Source of the DNA: Amycolatopsis sp. GM8
GTDB taxonomy: Bacteria > Actinomycetota > Actinomycetes > Mycobacteriales > Pseudonocardiaceae
Length of the DNA stretch: 64,000 bases
Reading direction: 5' to 3'
NCBI RefSeq assembly: GCF_021653975.1
Contig: NZ_JAJKFK010000004.1
Location: 866,936-930,935 of the forward strand
In this document: positions 40,687 through 49,149 of the stretch, one piece after another
Position numbering within the stretch: the stretch's first letter is position 1
Layout: each line of letters begins with the position of its first letter
Notes under the pieces: model-generated
The model's database searches: none
The model's input: the letters and a program-made list of their open reading frames with translations, nothing else
What the model was told of the DNA's origin: nothing
Program-made: the position numbers and the translations under genes

Positions 40687-41027
40687 TCCGGCTGGTTCTG
40701 CTGGCCGTCGTTCTCCTCGGTCCGGTGGTCGCATACCTCGCGTTGCTCGGCCTCCGCGCTCGGTTTCAGCACCGACGCGCCCACCGTGCCCGCCCCAAGG
40801 TCTCGGTGGCCGAGCTGACCGCCCGCCTAGAACGAGAACGGGCCGCCGAAGCAGATCGCACGGACCGGATGAGAAAACGCCAACCTGGCTTGCCATCCAG
40901 CTGGGTCTGGCCCAGCCGCGACCCCGACGACGAACCTCCAACCCTCGCCCCGATCCGATCCAGGCGCTATGTCCACCCCGAATATGCGAGAGACGCAGAT
41001 GGAAAACCCCAAGTACCACTTATTTAA
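40683..41027 (+). CDS. Single-pass membrane protein, 114 aa
   Basis: The GTG at 40683 opens VIRLVLLAVVLLGPVVAYLA, one N-terminal membrane helix, followed by a basic coiled region (VAELTARLERERAAEADRTD) and a Pro/Asp-rich tail. The final 59 bp overlap the next gene if that gene uses its first ATG. The protein is typical of actinobacterial small operons but has no named family. Confidence 0.65.
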   Translation: MIRLVLLAVVLLGPVVAYLALLGLRARFQHRRAHRARPKVSVAELTARLERERAAEADRTDRMRKRQPGLPSSWVWPSRDPDDEPPTLAPIRSRRYVHPEYARDADGKPQVPLI

Positions 41028-41430
41028 AGACACCGAGTTATTGATCTGGGCGCAACTGGCTGACCACATCTCAACCAGGATTGAGCAATGCGAGTTCAGC
41101 TTTGGCGATTCCTTGCCCTCGAAGAAGATGTTAGCCAGCGAATACGCCGTCTCGCCGACGACCGTGCGACGGGCCATAGCGGACTTGCTCAGGCGAAACG
41201 TGGTGACACGGACACCCGGCGGACGTCTTTTTCCCGTAATCACGGGCGAAGCGGAGTCCATGAAGCTCACCCGTCGTTGGTGGCGCAAGCTCGCCTGGCA
41301 GATTCACGACAACCCGGACGCTATGGACAGCCTCGAACTCTACTCACCCCGCGCGTGGGTGCATGGATTCCGGGCCGACGTGCGCCGCAAGGCAATGGCT
41401 GAAGAACATCAGGCAGGAGCCACCGCATGA
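40969..41430 (+). CDS. GntR-type winged-helix DNA-binding protein, 153 aa
   Basis: Winged helix at about residues 25-85: IWAQLADHISTRIEQCEFSF, SLPSKKMLASEYAVSPTTVR, RAIADLLRRNVVTRTPGGRL. The C-terminal 60 residues are helical and basic, with no effector domain of a known GntR class. A later ATG (40984 or 40999) would shorten the overlap with the preceding gene. First of three GntR-like proteins in this operon. Confidence 0.8.
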   Translation: MSTPNMRETQMENPKYHLFKDTELLIWAQLADHISTRIEQCEFSFGDSLPSKKMLASEYAVSPTTVRRAIADLLRRNVVTRTPGGRLFPVITGEAESMKLTRRWWRKLAWQIHDNPDAMDSLELYSPRAWVHGFRADVRRKAMAEEHQAGATA

Positions 41431-41726
41431 GCGACCGAGCCGACTACTACAAGAAGCTCCGGACCCGGGCGAGCAACTTGCGGACCGAGCTTGACGACGG
41501 CATCCAGGCCTTTATGACGGTAGACAGGCGGGTGGACGAAATCGGCAAGGCCGACTTTGACGAGCCCGGGGAACTGAGCACGACCGATTACGACGACCTC
41601 AAAACATGCGTCGAAAAGGTACTCTTCTACGCCCGCATGGCGGAGAAAGCTAGTAACGACCACATCAGTGAGCTTGACCGCGAACTGCGCAACCTCGGCC
41701 TTGAGCCGCTGTCGGGCAACGCTTGA
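41427..41726 (+). CDS. Hypothetical coiled-coil protein, 99 aa
   Basis: Starts MSDRADYYKKLRTRASNLRT; acidic helical protein ending HISELDRELRNLGLEPLSGN. Coupled by ATGA to the GntR gene before it, so a partner or antagonist of that regulator is plausible. No family recognised. Confidence 0.65.
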   Translation: MSDRADYYKKLRTRASNLRTELDDGIQAFMTVDRRVDEIGKADFDEPGELSTTDYDDLKTCVEKVLFYARMAEKASNDHISELDRELRNLGLEPLSGNA

Positions 41727-41733
41727 TGGACCG

Positions 41734-42027
41734 ATGAGCCAGCCACCCCCGTTTGATCCCGACGCGACACCCGGCTACCGCTACCTACACATGGCGAATC
41801 ATCTGGCCGGCCGCATTGAATCCGGCGAGCTGGCACCGAACACGCCGCTGCCGTCGGAGCGGCGGCTAGCCGAGGACTACGGCGTGTCGCTGGGCACCGC
41901 CCGTCACGCCACCCGGCTGCTGCGCTACCGCGGCCTGGTCGTGACCATCCGGTCTAAAGGCACCTATATCGCCAACCGCTCCCCGAAACATCCAAGCAGT
42001 CCAACGGAAAGTGAGGCCCAGCTGTGA
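41734..42027 (+). CDS. GntR-type winged-helix protein, 97 aa
   Basis: Almost only the DNA-binding domain: YLHMANHLAGRIESGELAPN, PLPSERRLAEDYGVSLGTAR, HATRLLRYRGLVVTIRSKGT. The ATG at 41734 is 7 bp after the previous stop. It lacks an effector domain, so it may act as a small repressor, or dimerise with the related proteins encoded at 40969 and 42687. Confidence 0.82.
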   Translation: MSQPPPFDPDATPGYRYLHMANHLAGRIESGELAPNTPLPSERRLAEDYGVSLGTARHATRLLRYRGLVVTIRSKGTYIANRSPKHPSSPTESEAQL

Positions 42028-42377
42028 ATATCTGGCGACAGCAACTCCGTCATCTCGACCGCGCGCTCGAGACAGAAACGGTCCCGCTGTTCGAGCGCAA
42101 AGACGACGGCGAGATCGCCGTCAACGAACTGGCCGGGATCGCCTTGTGCTTGCTGGAAATGGGCATGGAGATGCTCAGCGCCGTTCCCGAGTTCGACAGC
42201 GCCGAACTGGATGCGGCCGTGCTCGATGCCGTGACCGTCCTGAACGACCGGGTACGCGAACCGCCCGACGCTCCCGCCAAGCCCCAATACGACACCCACG
42301 TCCTGCGTGTCGGCGGGCTCGTGCTCACCGTCTCCACCGAACGCACCGACAGCGCTGAGAAGCAGGAGCAGCGATGA
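42024..42377 (+). CDS. Hypothetical helical protein, 117 aa
   Basis: Starts with GTG at 42024 (MNIWRQQLRHLDRALETETV); acidic helical bundle-like (AGIALCLLEMGMEMLSAVPE) with a short beta C-terminal part. Overlaps both neighbours by 4 bp. Pairs positionally with the preceding GntR protein. Function unknown. Confidence 0.65.
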   Translation: MNIWRQQLRHLDRALETETVPLFERKDDGEIAVNELAGIALCLLEMGMEMLSAVPEFDSAELDAAVLDAVTVLNDRVREPPDAPAKPQYDTHVLRVGGLVLTVSTERTDSAEKQEQR

Positions 42378-42697
42378 CTACCACCGATGAACTGCCCGCC
42401 GACGACGGCCCGACGCGGCAGGAGATTGAGCGTGAACGCGCCCGAGCGCGGCGACTGCTCAAGCGCCTGGAGTCGTTACGCAACACCTGCGAACGGGTCT
42501 CATCCCAAGCCCGGATGTTCGAGTGCACCCACCCAGGGCAGCTTGATCTGTCCGAAGAAGGACAGCTTGAGCTACGACACCGGCTGAACTGGGCGGAAGA
42601 GGCCGCGCATGACGCGGTGCGCGTGCTCAAGGTCCACCTCTTCGATCTGAGCGAGCTGGAATCAGCACCGGAAGAACCGAAAGAGAATGATCAGTGA
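42374..42697 (+). CDS. Hypothetical coiled-coil protein, 107 aa
   Basis: Starts MTTTDELPADDGPTRQEIER; mostly charged helix (ERARARRLLKRLESLRNTCE, LELRHRLNWAEEAAHDAVRV) with an acidic end. ATGA overlap upstream and 11-bp overlap with the next GntR gene. No domain recognised. Confidence 0.65.
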   Translation: MTTTDELPADDGPTRQEIERERARARRLLKRLESLRNTCERVSSQARMFECTHPGQLDLSEEGQLELRHRLNWAEEAAHDAVRVLKVHLFDLSELESAPEEPKENDQ

Positions 42698-42956
42698 ACA
42701 TACAGACGGACACCCCGACCGGTTCGAGCCAGATCCCGACAGCCCGGTCTACGTCTACGTCCAGGTTGCCAACCGTCTGGCCGAGCGCATCAAGGCCAGG
42801 GACCTGCCACCCGGAGCACGCCTCCCGGCTGAACGCGACCTGGCCGTTGACTACGGCGTCTCGGTGTGCACTGCACGCCGTGCTGTCGCCGAACTGCGCG
42901 ACCGAGGCCTCGTCCAGACAGTTCCCGTGAAAGGCACGTTCGTTGTCAAGCGTTGA
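42687..42956 (+). CDS. GntR-type winged-helix protein, 89 aa
   Basis: Third small GntR-like protein of the operon: YVYVQVANRLAERIKARDLP, RLPAERDLAVDYGVSVCTAR, RAVAELRDRGLVQTVPVKGT. It is close in sequence to the protein at 41734 (both have PxERxLAxDYGVS), suggesting tandem duplication. Consists of the DNA-binding domain only. Confidence 0.82.
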   Translation: MISEHTDGHPDRFEPDPDSPVYVYVQVANRLAERIKARDLPPGARLPAERDLAVDYGVSVCTARRAVAELRDRGLVQTVPVKGTFVVKR

Positions 42957-43047
42957 CCCGGCAGATAACGCCGGTGCCAGCTCCCGGGCGATCTCGTGCA
43001 GGGCTTGAGTCAGCCAAAAAGACAAGAAAAAGAAGCGAGGATTCATC

Positions 43048-43308
43048 GTGTCCGGCCACTTGGACGAAGCCGCTGGGGTATTCAATGCCGCCGCCGAACA
43101 AGTTCCTGTGGAACTGGCCCAAGGCGCTGACCAGCAGCTCACCACCGTCGTTCAGTACATCCAGCAAGCCGGCGGCCCGATTGGCGAAGAGCTGACCGGC
43201 CTTACCCAAGCCATTCAGCAGGACTTGCAGGGCTTTCTCGGCCGTCTGGTCGATCTGCGTAACCGGCTCGGTGAAGCCACCCAACGGGTACTGCAAGGCG
43301 GCAGTTGA
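43048..43308 (+). CDS. N-terminal helical part of a DddA-like deaminase toxin gene (split by in-frame TGA)
   Basis: An 86-codon frame starting with GTG at 43048 after GCGAGGATTCATC. The helical sequence MSGHLDEAAGVFNAAAEQVP and VLQGGS end resembles the N-terminal helical region that precedes SCP1.201-like deaminase domains in Streptomyces toxins. The TGA at 43306-43308 is in frame with the deaminase sequence that follows, with no frameshift. This looks like one gene interrupted by a nonsense codon, or read through. Confidence 0.7.
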   Translation: MSGHLDEAAGVFNAAAEQVPVELAQGADQQLTTVVQYIQQAGGPIGEELTGLTQAIQQDLQGFLGRLVDLRNRLGEATQRVLQGGS

Positions 43309-43788
43309 AGAGCCGAAGGGCAACCCGCGCAGGCTGGTCCGGGGCCGCCACGTCGGAGCGGGAAACCGAAGGGTCAGCGGCTGGACCGCGAGCAAGCCGA
43401 CGCGCTGCGGGCAACGCTGCCACCGACCGTGCCGAGCCCAAACCCGGGCGGCGCGAAGACGCACGGCCGGTGGATTGACGAGCACGGCAAGGCGCACCCG
43501 ATCGTCAGCGGCAACGACGACGACGCGGCCGAAGCGTGGCGGCTCATGCGGGCCCGCGGAATCCATATGCCGATCGAGCCGCTCAGCACCACCCACGTCG
43601 AGACCAAACTCGCCGCCCGAATGGTCCGCGAGCAGCGGCAGCACCTCGATGTGGTCATCAACAACGTGCCGTGCAGCGGGCGACTGAGCTGCGACCGGCT
43701 CCTGCCGATCCTCCTCCCCGAGGGCTCTAGCCTGACCGTGCACGGCCCGAACTACCGCAAGACCTACACCGGAGGAGCCAAGGCGTGA
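43309..43788 (+). CDS. SCP1.201-like (DddA-family) DNA deaminase toxin domain
   Basis: In the same frame as the preceding TGA. A 40-codon Pro/Arg-rich linker has no ATG/GTG; the first start is a GTG at 43429. The domain shows KTHGRWIDEHGKAHPIVSGN, the zinc-deaminase HxE in TTHVETKLAARMVREQ, and the second zinc motif NNVPCSGRLSCDRLLPILLP, ending SLTVHGPNYRKTYTG. These are the hallmarks of the family that includes the double-stranded DNA cytosine deaminase DddA. All catalytic positions look intact. Expression as a separate protein from 43429 is possible but would lack the helical region. Confidence 0.8.
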   Translation, partial: RAEGQPAQAGPGPPRRSGKPKGQRLDREQADALRATLPPTVPSPNPGGAKTHGRWIDEHGKAHPIVSGNDDDAAEAWRLMRARGIHMPIEPLSTTHVETKLAARMVREQRQHLDVVINNVPCSGRLSCDRLLPILLPEGSSLTVHGPNYRKTYTGGAKA

Positions 43789-44252
43789 AGCTCGAAGTCT
43801 GGTACAACCAGCGCCCAGCCAACGACCTCAGCGACGGCGACCCCGCGATCTACCTGGAAACAGCCGAACAACTGGCCGCGTTCCTCGACCACATCGTGGC
43901 CGCCAGCCAACCCGGACCGGTCTGGCCAGTCATCGAGGTCTCCCTCGCCGACAACCCCGCCTCACCCGTCATTGAAGCCGGACTCGGACCCGAACACGGC
44001 TACATGATCTACCACACCAGCAACGACAGCGGCCTGTCACAGGGCGACCCCACTCGGCCCGGCGTCGCCACCTACGACTACATGGGCAACATGCGCGAAA
44101 TACCGGCCAGCGCCGAAGTACCAGTCACCCAAATACGGGATGGGCTGCGGGAGTTCTTGCAGGACGGGCGGAAGCCGACGACCCTGCGCGCTCCAGATCG
44201 TCCGGGCAACCCCAGACCTACTGGCGCACAGCCTGACGGCCGCCGAGATTAG
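43785..44252 (+). CDS. Imm1-family immunity protein
   Basis: A 155-residue cytosolic protein with the Imm1 landmarks YDYMGNMREIPASAEVPVTQ and LREFLQDGRKPTTLR, preceded by a beta-rich half (WPVIEVSLADNPASPVIEAG). Imm1 proteins commonly sit beside SCP1.201-like deaminase toxins in actinomycetes. The GTG overlaps the toxin stop (GTGA). The last 20 or so residues (APDRPGNPRP) do not look like the family, so a small frameshift near 44190 is possible. Confidence 0.8.
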   Translation: MKLEVWYNQRPANDLSDGDPAIYLETAEQLAAFLDHIVAASQPGPVWPVIEVSLADNPASPVIEAGLGPEHGYMIYHTSNDSGLSQGDPTRPGVATYDYMGNMREIPASAEVPVTQIRDGLREFLQDGRKPTTLRAPDRPGNPRPTGAQPDGRRD

Positions 44253-44608
44253 CGCGCTGTCCGCGACCGGCGGGGCCGTTCGTCAAGTGCCATTCCGATC
44301 GACCGGACCAGACTGGAAGCGGGAGCCGTCCGGATGGTGCAACTCATGCACGGTGTTCGGGCCACTGCCTGTCAGGATGGACGTGAGCTGTGGCAGGCCC
44401 ATCGACTCTCGCGCGCTATCGACGCGCAGCGGCAGCCCAAGCGCTCGCCGACTTGGGACGCGGCTGTTCGGGGTCCCACCGCCAACTGCCCGACCCAAGG
44501 TGAGAGCGCGGCGCCCGCAGCGTCGAAAAGTATGTCGTTTCGGGCCAGGCCTTCGCGAAACTGTCGGTGCTCGCCGATACCATTGCTGTAGTCGGAGCGA
44601 GGCGCTCG
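44253..44608. other. 356-bp region between Imm1 and CoiA-like genes
   Basis: A plus-strand frame reads LQIVRATPDLLAHSLTAAEI and ALSATGGAVRQVPF before becoming compositionally poor. It may be a remnant of a gene end, but there is no family I can name. No hairpin or repeat seen. Confidence 0.4.
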
Positions 44609-45670
44609 ATGTCGACGTTCGTGCTGCACACCGCCACCAATCGGATGCTCGATCTCGCGCAGCTGAGCGAGCAGGACTACATCCTGATCAGCTCCATGCG
44701 CGGCCAGATCCGCCACGGCGACCGCGTCCTGCTCTGTCAGGCGGCGGCCGCCGGTGACGACGAGGGCGCCGAGATGTACATCAAGCAGCGCAACGACCGC
44801 TACTTCGCGGCCCACTTCCCCGGCAGCGGGTGCACCCAGGTCCATGAGATCGCTCGGGAGTCCGATGAGCACCGGCGTCAGAAGGACTACTGGCAGCGCG
44901 CCGCGGAGGAGGCCGGGTACCAGGCATCGCAGGAGCTGCGGACCGGAAACGGCACGATCCTCGACGTCGCGATCGAGGGGCCGCGGCGTACCGGAATCGA
45001 GGTACAGCACTCCGCGCTGGACACCAAGCTGGCCAAATCCCGCAGCACCCGGTCGTTCCGCGCCGGATGGCTGCCGGTCTGGTTCCTCGACTCCGATCAC
45101 ACCCCGCGGTGGTTTCATTCCGTCCCAGCCGTGAACTGCAACGTACAGCTCCCGTGGAGCACGACCCTGCCGCCGCGCCGATCAGCCACCGCACTGGGGC
45201 CCAGCAAGTTCGTCGCGAAACTGTGCACCGCGACAAACTTCGGGACCTGTCCTGCTGGACCCAGGAACCGCAAGAAGCGCCCATGCGGCCACCACCACCC
45301 AGCCCGCGAGCCCTGGTTCGGCCTAACAGTCGATGACGTTGCGGCCATGATCCCAGCGGAACAGATCGTGCCCATGCGCGACGTGCGCGGCAACGTTCAC
45401 CTGGTCGATCACGAAAACCTCGCGTTATACGAGGAGCTCACCGGCTCTGACGCCGCCTACCGACCCACCACCTCGAAGCAACACCGCCGCAGCACCACCA
45501 CAAGCAGCCGCTGCGCGAATCCGATCCACGATCAAGTCGCGGCGTACGTCGAGTCGACCTGTTCTAAATGTGGTCATGCACCGACCGGACCCGGCGGTGT
45601 GCTCTGCCTCGCCTGCCGGATGGCTTTAGAGAACCGGCCGGTCAGCAGCTACTACGAGAACCTGTTCTAA
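44609..45670 (+). CDS. CoiA-like competence-family protein
   Basis: A 353-residue protein. The nuclease-like core is HRRQKDYWQRAAEEAGYQAS, ELRTGNGTILDVAIEGPRRT, GIEVQHSALDTKLAKSRST with SFRAGWLPVWFLDSD, matching CoiA/endonuclease-like domains (acidic residues in ILDV and EVQ). The C-terminus has a zinc-ribbon pattern (CSKCGHAPTGPGGVLCLAC). In firmicutes CoiA is needed for DNA uptake; in actinomycetes such proteins are cargo of unknown role. The ATG at 44609 (MSTFVLHTATN) is chosen over a GTG at 44567 by its GGAG site. Confidence 0.72.
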   Translation: MSTFVLHTATNRMLDLAQLSEQDYILISSMRGQIRHGDRVLLCQAAAAGDDEGAEMYIKQRNDRYFAAHFPGSGCTQVHEIARESDEHRRQKDYWQRAAEEAGYQASQELRTGNGTILDVAIEGPRRTGIEVQHSALDTKLAKSRSTRSFRAGWLPVWFLDSDHTPRWFHSVPAVNCNVQLPWSTTLPPRRSATALGPSKFVAKLCTATNFGTCPAGPRNRKKRPCGHHHPAREPWFGLTVDDVAAMIPAEQIVPMRDVRGNVHLVDHENLALYEELTGSDAAYRPTTSKQHRRSTTTSSRCANPIHDQVAAYVESTCSKCGHAPTGPGGVLCLACRMALENRPVSSYYENLF

Positions 45671-45957
45671 CGAGTCCCGATTCCAGTAGCCGTGACGCTG
45701 GCTTGCGCTTCTCAATTCGGGCAGGGGTCATTGCGGAGTCCGCCGGTCTTTGTGCGGGACGATCACCTGGCTGCCGCCTGCCCACATCGCTCCACATACC
45801 GGACATTTGACGTACCATTCGTCGCCTGGCGCGCTGAAATCCAGTTTGACCACGCTGTCCGGTGCCCGGGCAGTTGTCGGTTGATTCGGCTTCGCGAGTA
45901 GTCATTCGGAACCCTAACTGGAGACAATTGTCAATCTGGAGCTGATCAATGTAGAAG
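45671..45957. other. Gap between convergent CoiA-like and hsdR genes
   Basis: A 287-bp stretch of lower GC between two gene ends. Contains the short palindrome-like GGAGACAATTGTCAATCTGG near 45920 but no gene I can support. It may hold terminators for both. Confidence 0.4.
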
Positions 45958-48900
45958 TCAGGTGGTTTGGGCGACATAGCTGGGCGCCATGGCTTCCATC
46001 TGCTCAATCACGAGCCGGATGGCTTCGGGCTGCTTGTCTGGTGGGTACTTGTGCTTCACGAGCAACCGCTTGATGGAGGACCGCAACTTTGCGCGCACAT
46101 CGTCACGCACTGTCCAGTCGGTTTTTACGTCGCGCCGCATGACTTCCACCAGCTCGCGTGCGATCTGGGCGAGCACATCATCGCCCTGCAGCTCGACGGC
46201 GGACTCGTTTGTGCTGACCGCGTCGTAGAACGCCAACTCGTCGTGAGACAGGGGCGGGCTGAAGCGCTGGCCGCGGTTGCCTTCGGCGGCGACTTCCTTG
46301 GCTAGCTCGATGAGTTCTGCGATCACCTCGGCCGAGGTGAGCTGCTGGTTGGTGTACTTGCGCATCAGCTCGGCGATTCGCTCGGAGAATGCCCGCTGGC
46401 GAACCAGGTTGTGCCGCGTAACCTGATCCGACTCCTCAACCAGAAGTGCACGCAACGCCTCGATCGCGAGATGCGGGTTCGATGAGGATTGTGCCTTGAG
46501 CTGGAACTCCGGTCCCAGGTCGGACAGCGACGGCTTCGGCAGGCCAGCGGCGTCATAGATGTCGACGATCTCACCGGACGCAGTCGAGGTCGCCACGAGT
46601 GCGGAGAGCATCCGTTGGATCTCCTCCGGCACGGGCTTGCCCTCGGCCTGCCGCTGTTGGGCGTCGAACTTGCCCATCCATACCCGGACCTCCTCGTAGA
46701 ACCTCGCCGTCACGCGGAGGTGTTCGAGGGTCTCGTTGCCTGAGCACAGCGCCCACGCTCGGGCCAACTGGTTGGCCAGCTTGCGGAAACGGTCACCGAG
46801 CGTCTCTTCCCCTTCCGGTACCTGGTTGCCGGGGGTCGTGGGCGAGCGGACGTAGTTGGTGAGCCCGTAGGCCGCCTTGACCCAGCTTTTCGGGCCTCCG
46901 TCGAGCTTGGTCCGCCACGGGTAGCCGGCGCACACTTCGTCGAGCGAGGCGATGAGCGTGGTGGTGAGGTCCACCGCCTCGTCGATGTTCTTACCGACCG
47001 GCTTCTTGGCGCGGTCGGTGTCGGTGTATTCGGCGAGCGCCCTGTTGAGGTCGTCCGCCAGAGGCGCGTAGGCGACGAGCAGCCCGTCGGGCTTGCCGCG
47101 GAAGGTGCGGTTCACCCTCGCCAGGGTCTGCATCAGGAGCGCACCTTTGAGGGGGCGGTCGAGGTAGAGCGTGTGCAGTGGTGGTGCGTCGAAGCCGGTG
47201 AGCATCATGTCTTTGACCAGGACGATCTGAAGCTCGTCGTCGGCGTCGCGGAGGCGCTTCTGGATGACCTTGTTCTGCCCGTCGCGGCGAACGTGCTTGG
47301 CCACCGGCATGACATCTTGAGCCGAGCCGGAGTAGACGACCTTGATCACGCCCTTGTCGACGGCGTCGTTGTGCCAGTGCGGCTTGAGCTTGACGATCTC
47401 GTCGTAGAGGTGGGCGCAGATCTCGCGGGTCGCGCCGACGATGAACGCCTTGCCGGGGGAACCGATGAACTTTCGCATCTGCTCCGAGCGGTTCTCCCAA
47501 TGGTTGACGATGTCCACAGCCAGCGCCTCCAGACGAGCAGGCGCCCCGTAGACCGCGTTGATCACAGCAACCGACTTCTCGATCTTGGCCCGCTCCACCT
47601 CGTCGAGCCCGACGGTCGCCTCGTCGGCGGCACGGTCTAGGTCGTCTTCGCTGACGTCCTTGATTAGGCCGACCTTGATCAGCCGTGGCTCGAAGTAGAC
47701 CGGGACGGTGGCGCCGTCGTCGACCGCGCGAGTGAGGTCATAAATATCGATGTAGTCGCCAAATACCTCGCGGGTGTTGCGGTCCTCGAAGGAGATCGGC
47801 GTTCCGGTGAAGGCGATCAGGGCGGCGTTGGGCAGGGCGTCCTTGAGGTGACGTGCGTAGCCGTCGAGGTCGTCGTAGTGGCTGCGGTGAGCCTCGTCGG
47901 CGACGACGATGATGTTGCGGCGGTCCGACAGCAGTGGATGCTCCAGCCCGGCGTCCTTCTCGGCCTTGCTGAGCCCGAACTTCTGCAGCGTGGTGAAGTA
48001 GATGCCGCCCGTCGCGCGGTCGGCCAGCTCTTCGCGCAGTTGCGCGCGGGTCGTCACCTTGATCGGAGACTCGCTCAGCAGGCGGGACCGGTTGAAGACT
48101 TCGTACAGCTGCCCGTCGAGTTCCTTCCGGTCGGTCACCACGATGATGGTCGGGTTCTTGAGCTTGGGCTGGGCAGCCACAAGGTGGGCGTACAACTCCA
48201 TCTCCATGGACTTGCCCGAGCCTTGGGTGTGCCACACGACCCCGGCCTTGCCGTTGCTCTCCACCGCAGCCACGGTCGAGCCAACCGCTTTGGTGACTGC
48301 GAAGTACTGGTGCGGCTTGGCGATCCGCTTCGCGTAACCGTCGGCTCCACCGTCGAACGCGGTGAAGTTGCGCTGCAACTGGAGGAACCGCTCCGGGTTG
48401 AACACCCCCTCGACGAGGAACTCCAGTTCGGTGCCGAGGTGCACGTCATCGAGTGGTTCGCCGAGCTTCACCGGCTTGCCGTCGTCGTCGACATTCCAAG
48501 GCGAGTAGTGGTTCAGCGGCGTGAACGGAGTGCTGTAGCGGGCGGTGATCCCGTCACTGATCACGGTCACCACAGCGAACCGGAACGCCATCGGGAACTC
48601 ACGCAGGTAGGTCGCCAACTGGGCGTGTGCCGCGTCCAGATTGGCCTTGGCCGCGCCCGCCTGCTTAAGCTCGAAGATCGCGACCGGCATGCCGTTGAGG
48701 TAGAGCACCACATCGAAACGGCGCTCAACCTCAGCAGTGCGGACGGTGACCTGGTTGACCGCGAGCAACTCGTTGTCGCCGACCTGGTGGCTAACCAGCC
48801 GGATAGTCGGGTTCTGCTCAACCCCGTCAGCGTCGATGTAGCTGATCCCGCGATAGCCCTGAACACAGATCTGGTGCAACCGGTAGTTCTCCGCGATGGC

Positions 48901-49149
48901 GTCCTGCGAGGTCGGCTGGATGATCTCCGCGAGCGCCTGCTCCAGGTACTCAGCCGGCACCTGCGGATTCAGCTCCCGCATCTTGGCCAACATCCGCCCG
49001 GGAAGCACGATGTCATCCCACGACTTCCGCCCGTTTTCAGCGCCCGGCGCGATGGCGGTCCCTGGCAGTGGCCGCCACTCCTGCTCGGCCAGCGCCTCCA
49101 GTCCAATGTTCTCCCAATCTGCCTCGCTAAACCCCGGCTGCCCTGCCAT
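45958..49149 (-). CDS. hsdR: Type I restriction enzyme R subunit
   Basis: A 1063-residue DNA translocase-nuclease. The N-terminal nuclease domain has the PD-(D/E)XK-like RRFDVVLYLNGMPVAIFELK (near 165-185). The helicase motor shows Walker A VVWHTQGSGKSMEMEL (near 300), motif II IIVVADEAHRSHYDDL (near 420) and motif III ALIAFTGTPIS. The C-terminal helical region mediates assembly with HsdM/HsdS. The ATG at 49149 overlaps the hsdS stop. Cuts unmodified DNA after translocation; normal full length. Confidence 0.95.
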   Translation of the reverse strand: MAGQPGFSEADWENIGLEALAEQEWRPLPGTAIAPGAENGRKSWDDIVLPGRMLAKMRELNPQVPAEYLEQALAEIIQPTSQDAIAENYRLHQICVQGYRGISYIDADGVEQNPTIRLVSHQVGDNELLAVNQVTVRTAEVERRFDVVLYLNGMPVAIFELKQAGAAKANLDAAHAQLATYLREFPMAFRFAVVTVISDGITARYSTPFTPLNHYSPWNVDDDGKPVKLGEPLDDVHLGTELEFLVEGVFNPERFLQLQRNFTAFDGGADGYAKRIAKPHQYFAVTKAVGSTVAAVESNGKAGVVWHTQGSGKSMEMELYAHLVAAQPKLKNPTIIVVTDRKELDGQLYEVFNRSRLLSESPIKVTTRAQLREELADRATGGIYFTTLQKFGLSKAEKDAGLEHPLLSDRRNIIVVADEAHRSHYDDLDGYARHLKDALPNAALIAFTGTPISFEDRNTREVFGDYIDIYDLTRAVDDGATVPVYFEPRLIKVGLIKDVSEDDLDRAADEATVGLDEVERAKIEKSVAVINAVYGAPARLEALAVDIVNHWENRSEQMRKFIGSPGKAFIVGATREICAHLYDEIVKLKPHWHNDAVDKGVIKVVYSGSAQDVMPVAKHVRRDGQNKVIQKRLRDADDELQIVLVKDMMLTGFDAPPLHTLYLDRPLKGALLMQTLARVNRTFRGKPDGLLVAYAPLADDLNRALAEYTDTDRAKKPVGKNIDEAVDLTTTLIASLDEVCAGYPWRTKLDGGPKSWVKAAYGLTNYVRSPTTPGNQVPEGEETLGDRFRKLANQLARAWALCSGNETLEHLRVTARFYEEVRVWMGKFDAQQRQAEGKPVPEEIQRMLSALVATSTASGEIVDIYDAAGLPKPSLSDLGPEFQLKAQSSSNPHLAIEALRALLVEESDQVTRHNLVRQRAFSERIAELMRKYTNQQLTSAEVIAELIELAKEVAAEGNRGQRFSPPLSHDELAFYDAVSTNESAVELQGDDVLAQIARELVEVMRRDVKTDWTVRDDVRAKLRSSIKRLLVKHKYPPDKQPEAIRLVIEQMEAMAPSYVAQTT

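Noticed and set aside
43309..43428. A frameshift between the two parts of the deaminase gene
   Set aside because: The distance from the TGA to the GTG at 43429 is exactly 40 codons with protein-like linker text, so only a nonsense codon separates them.
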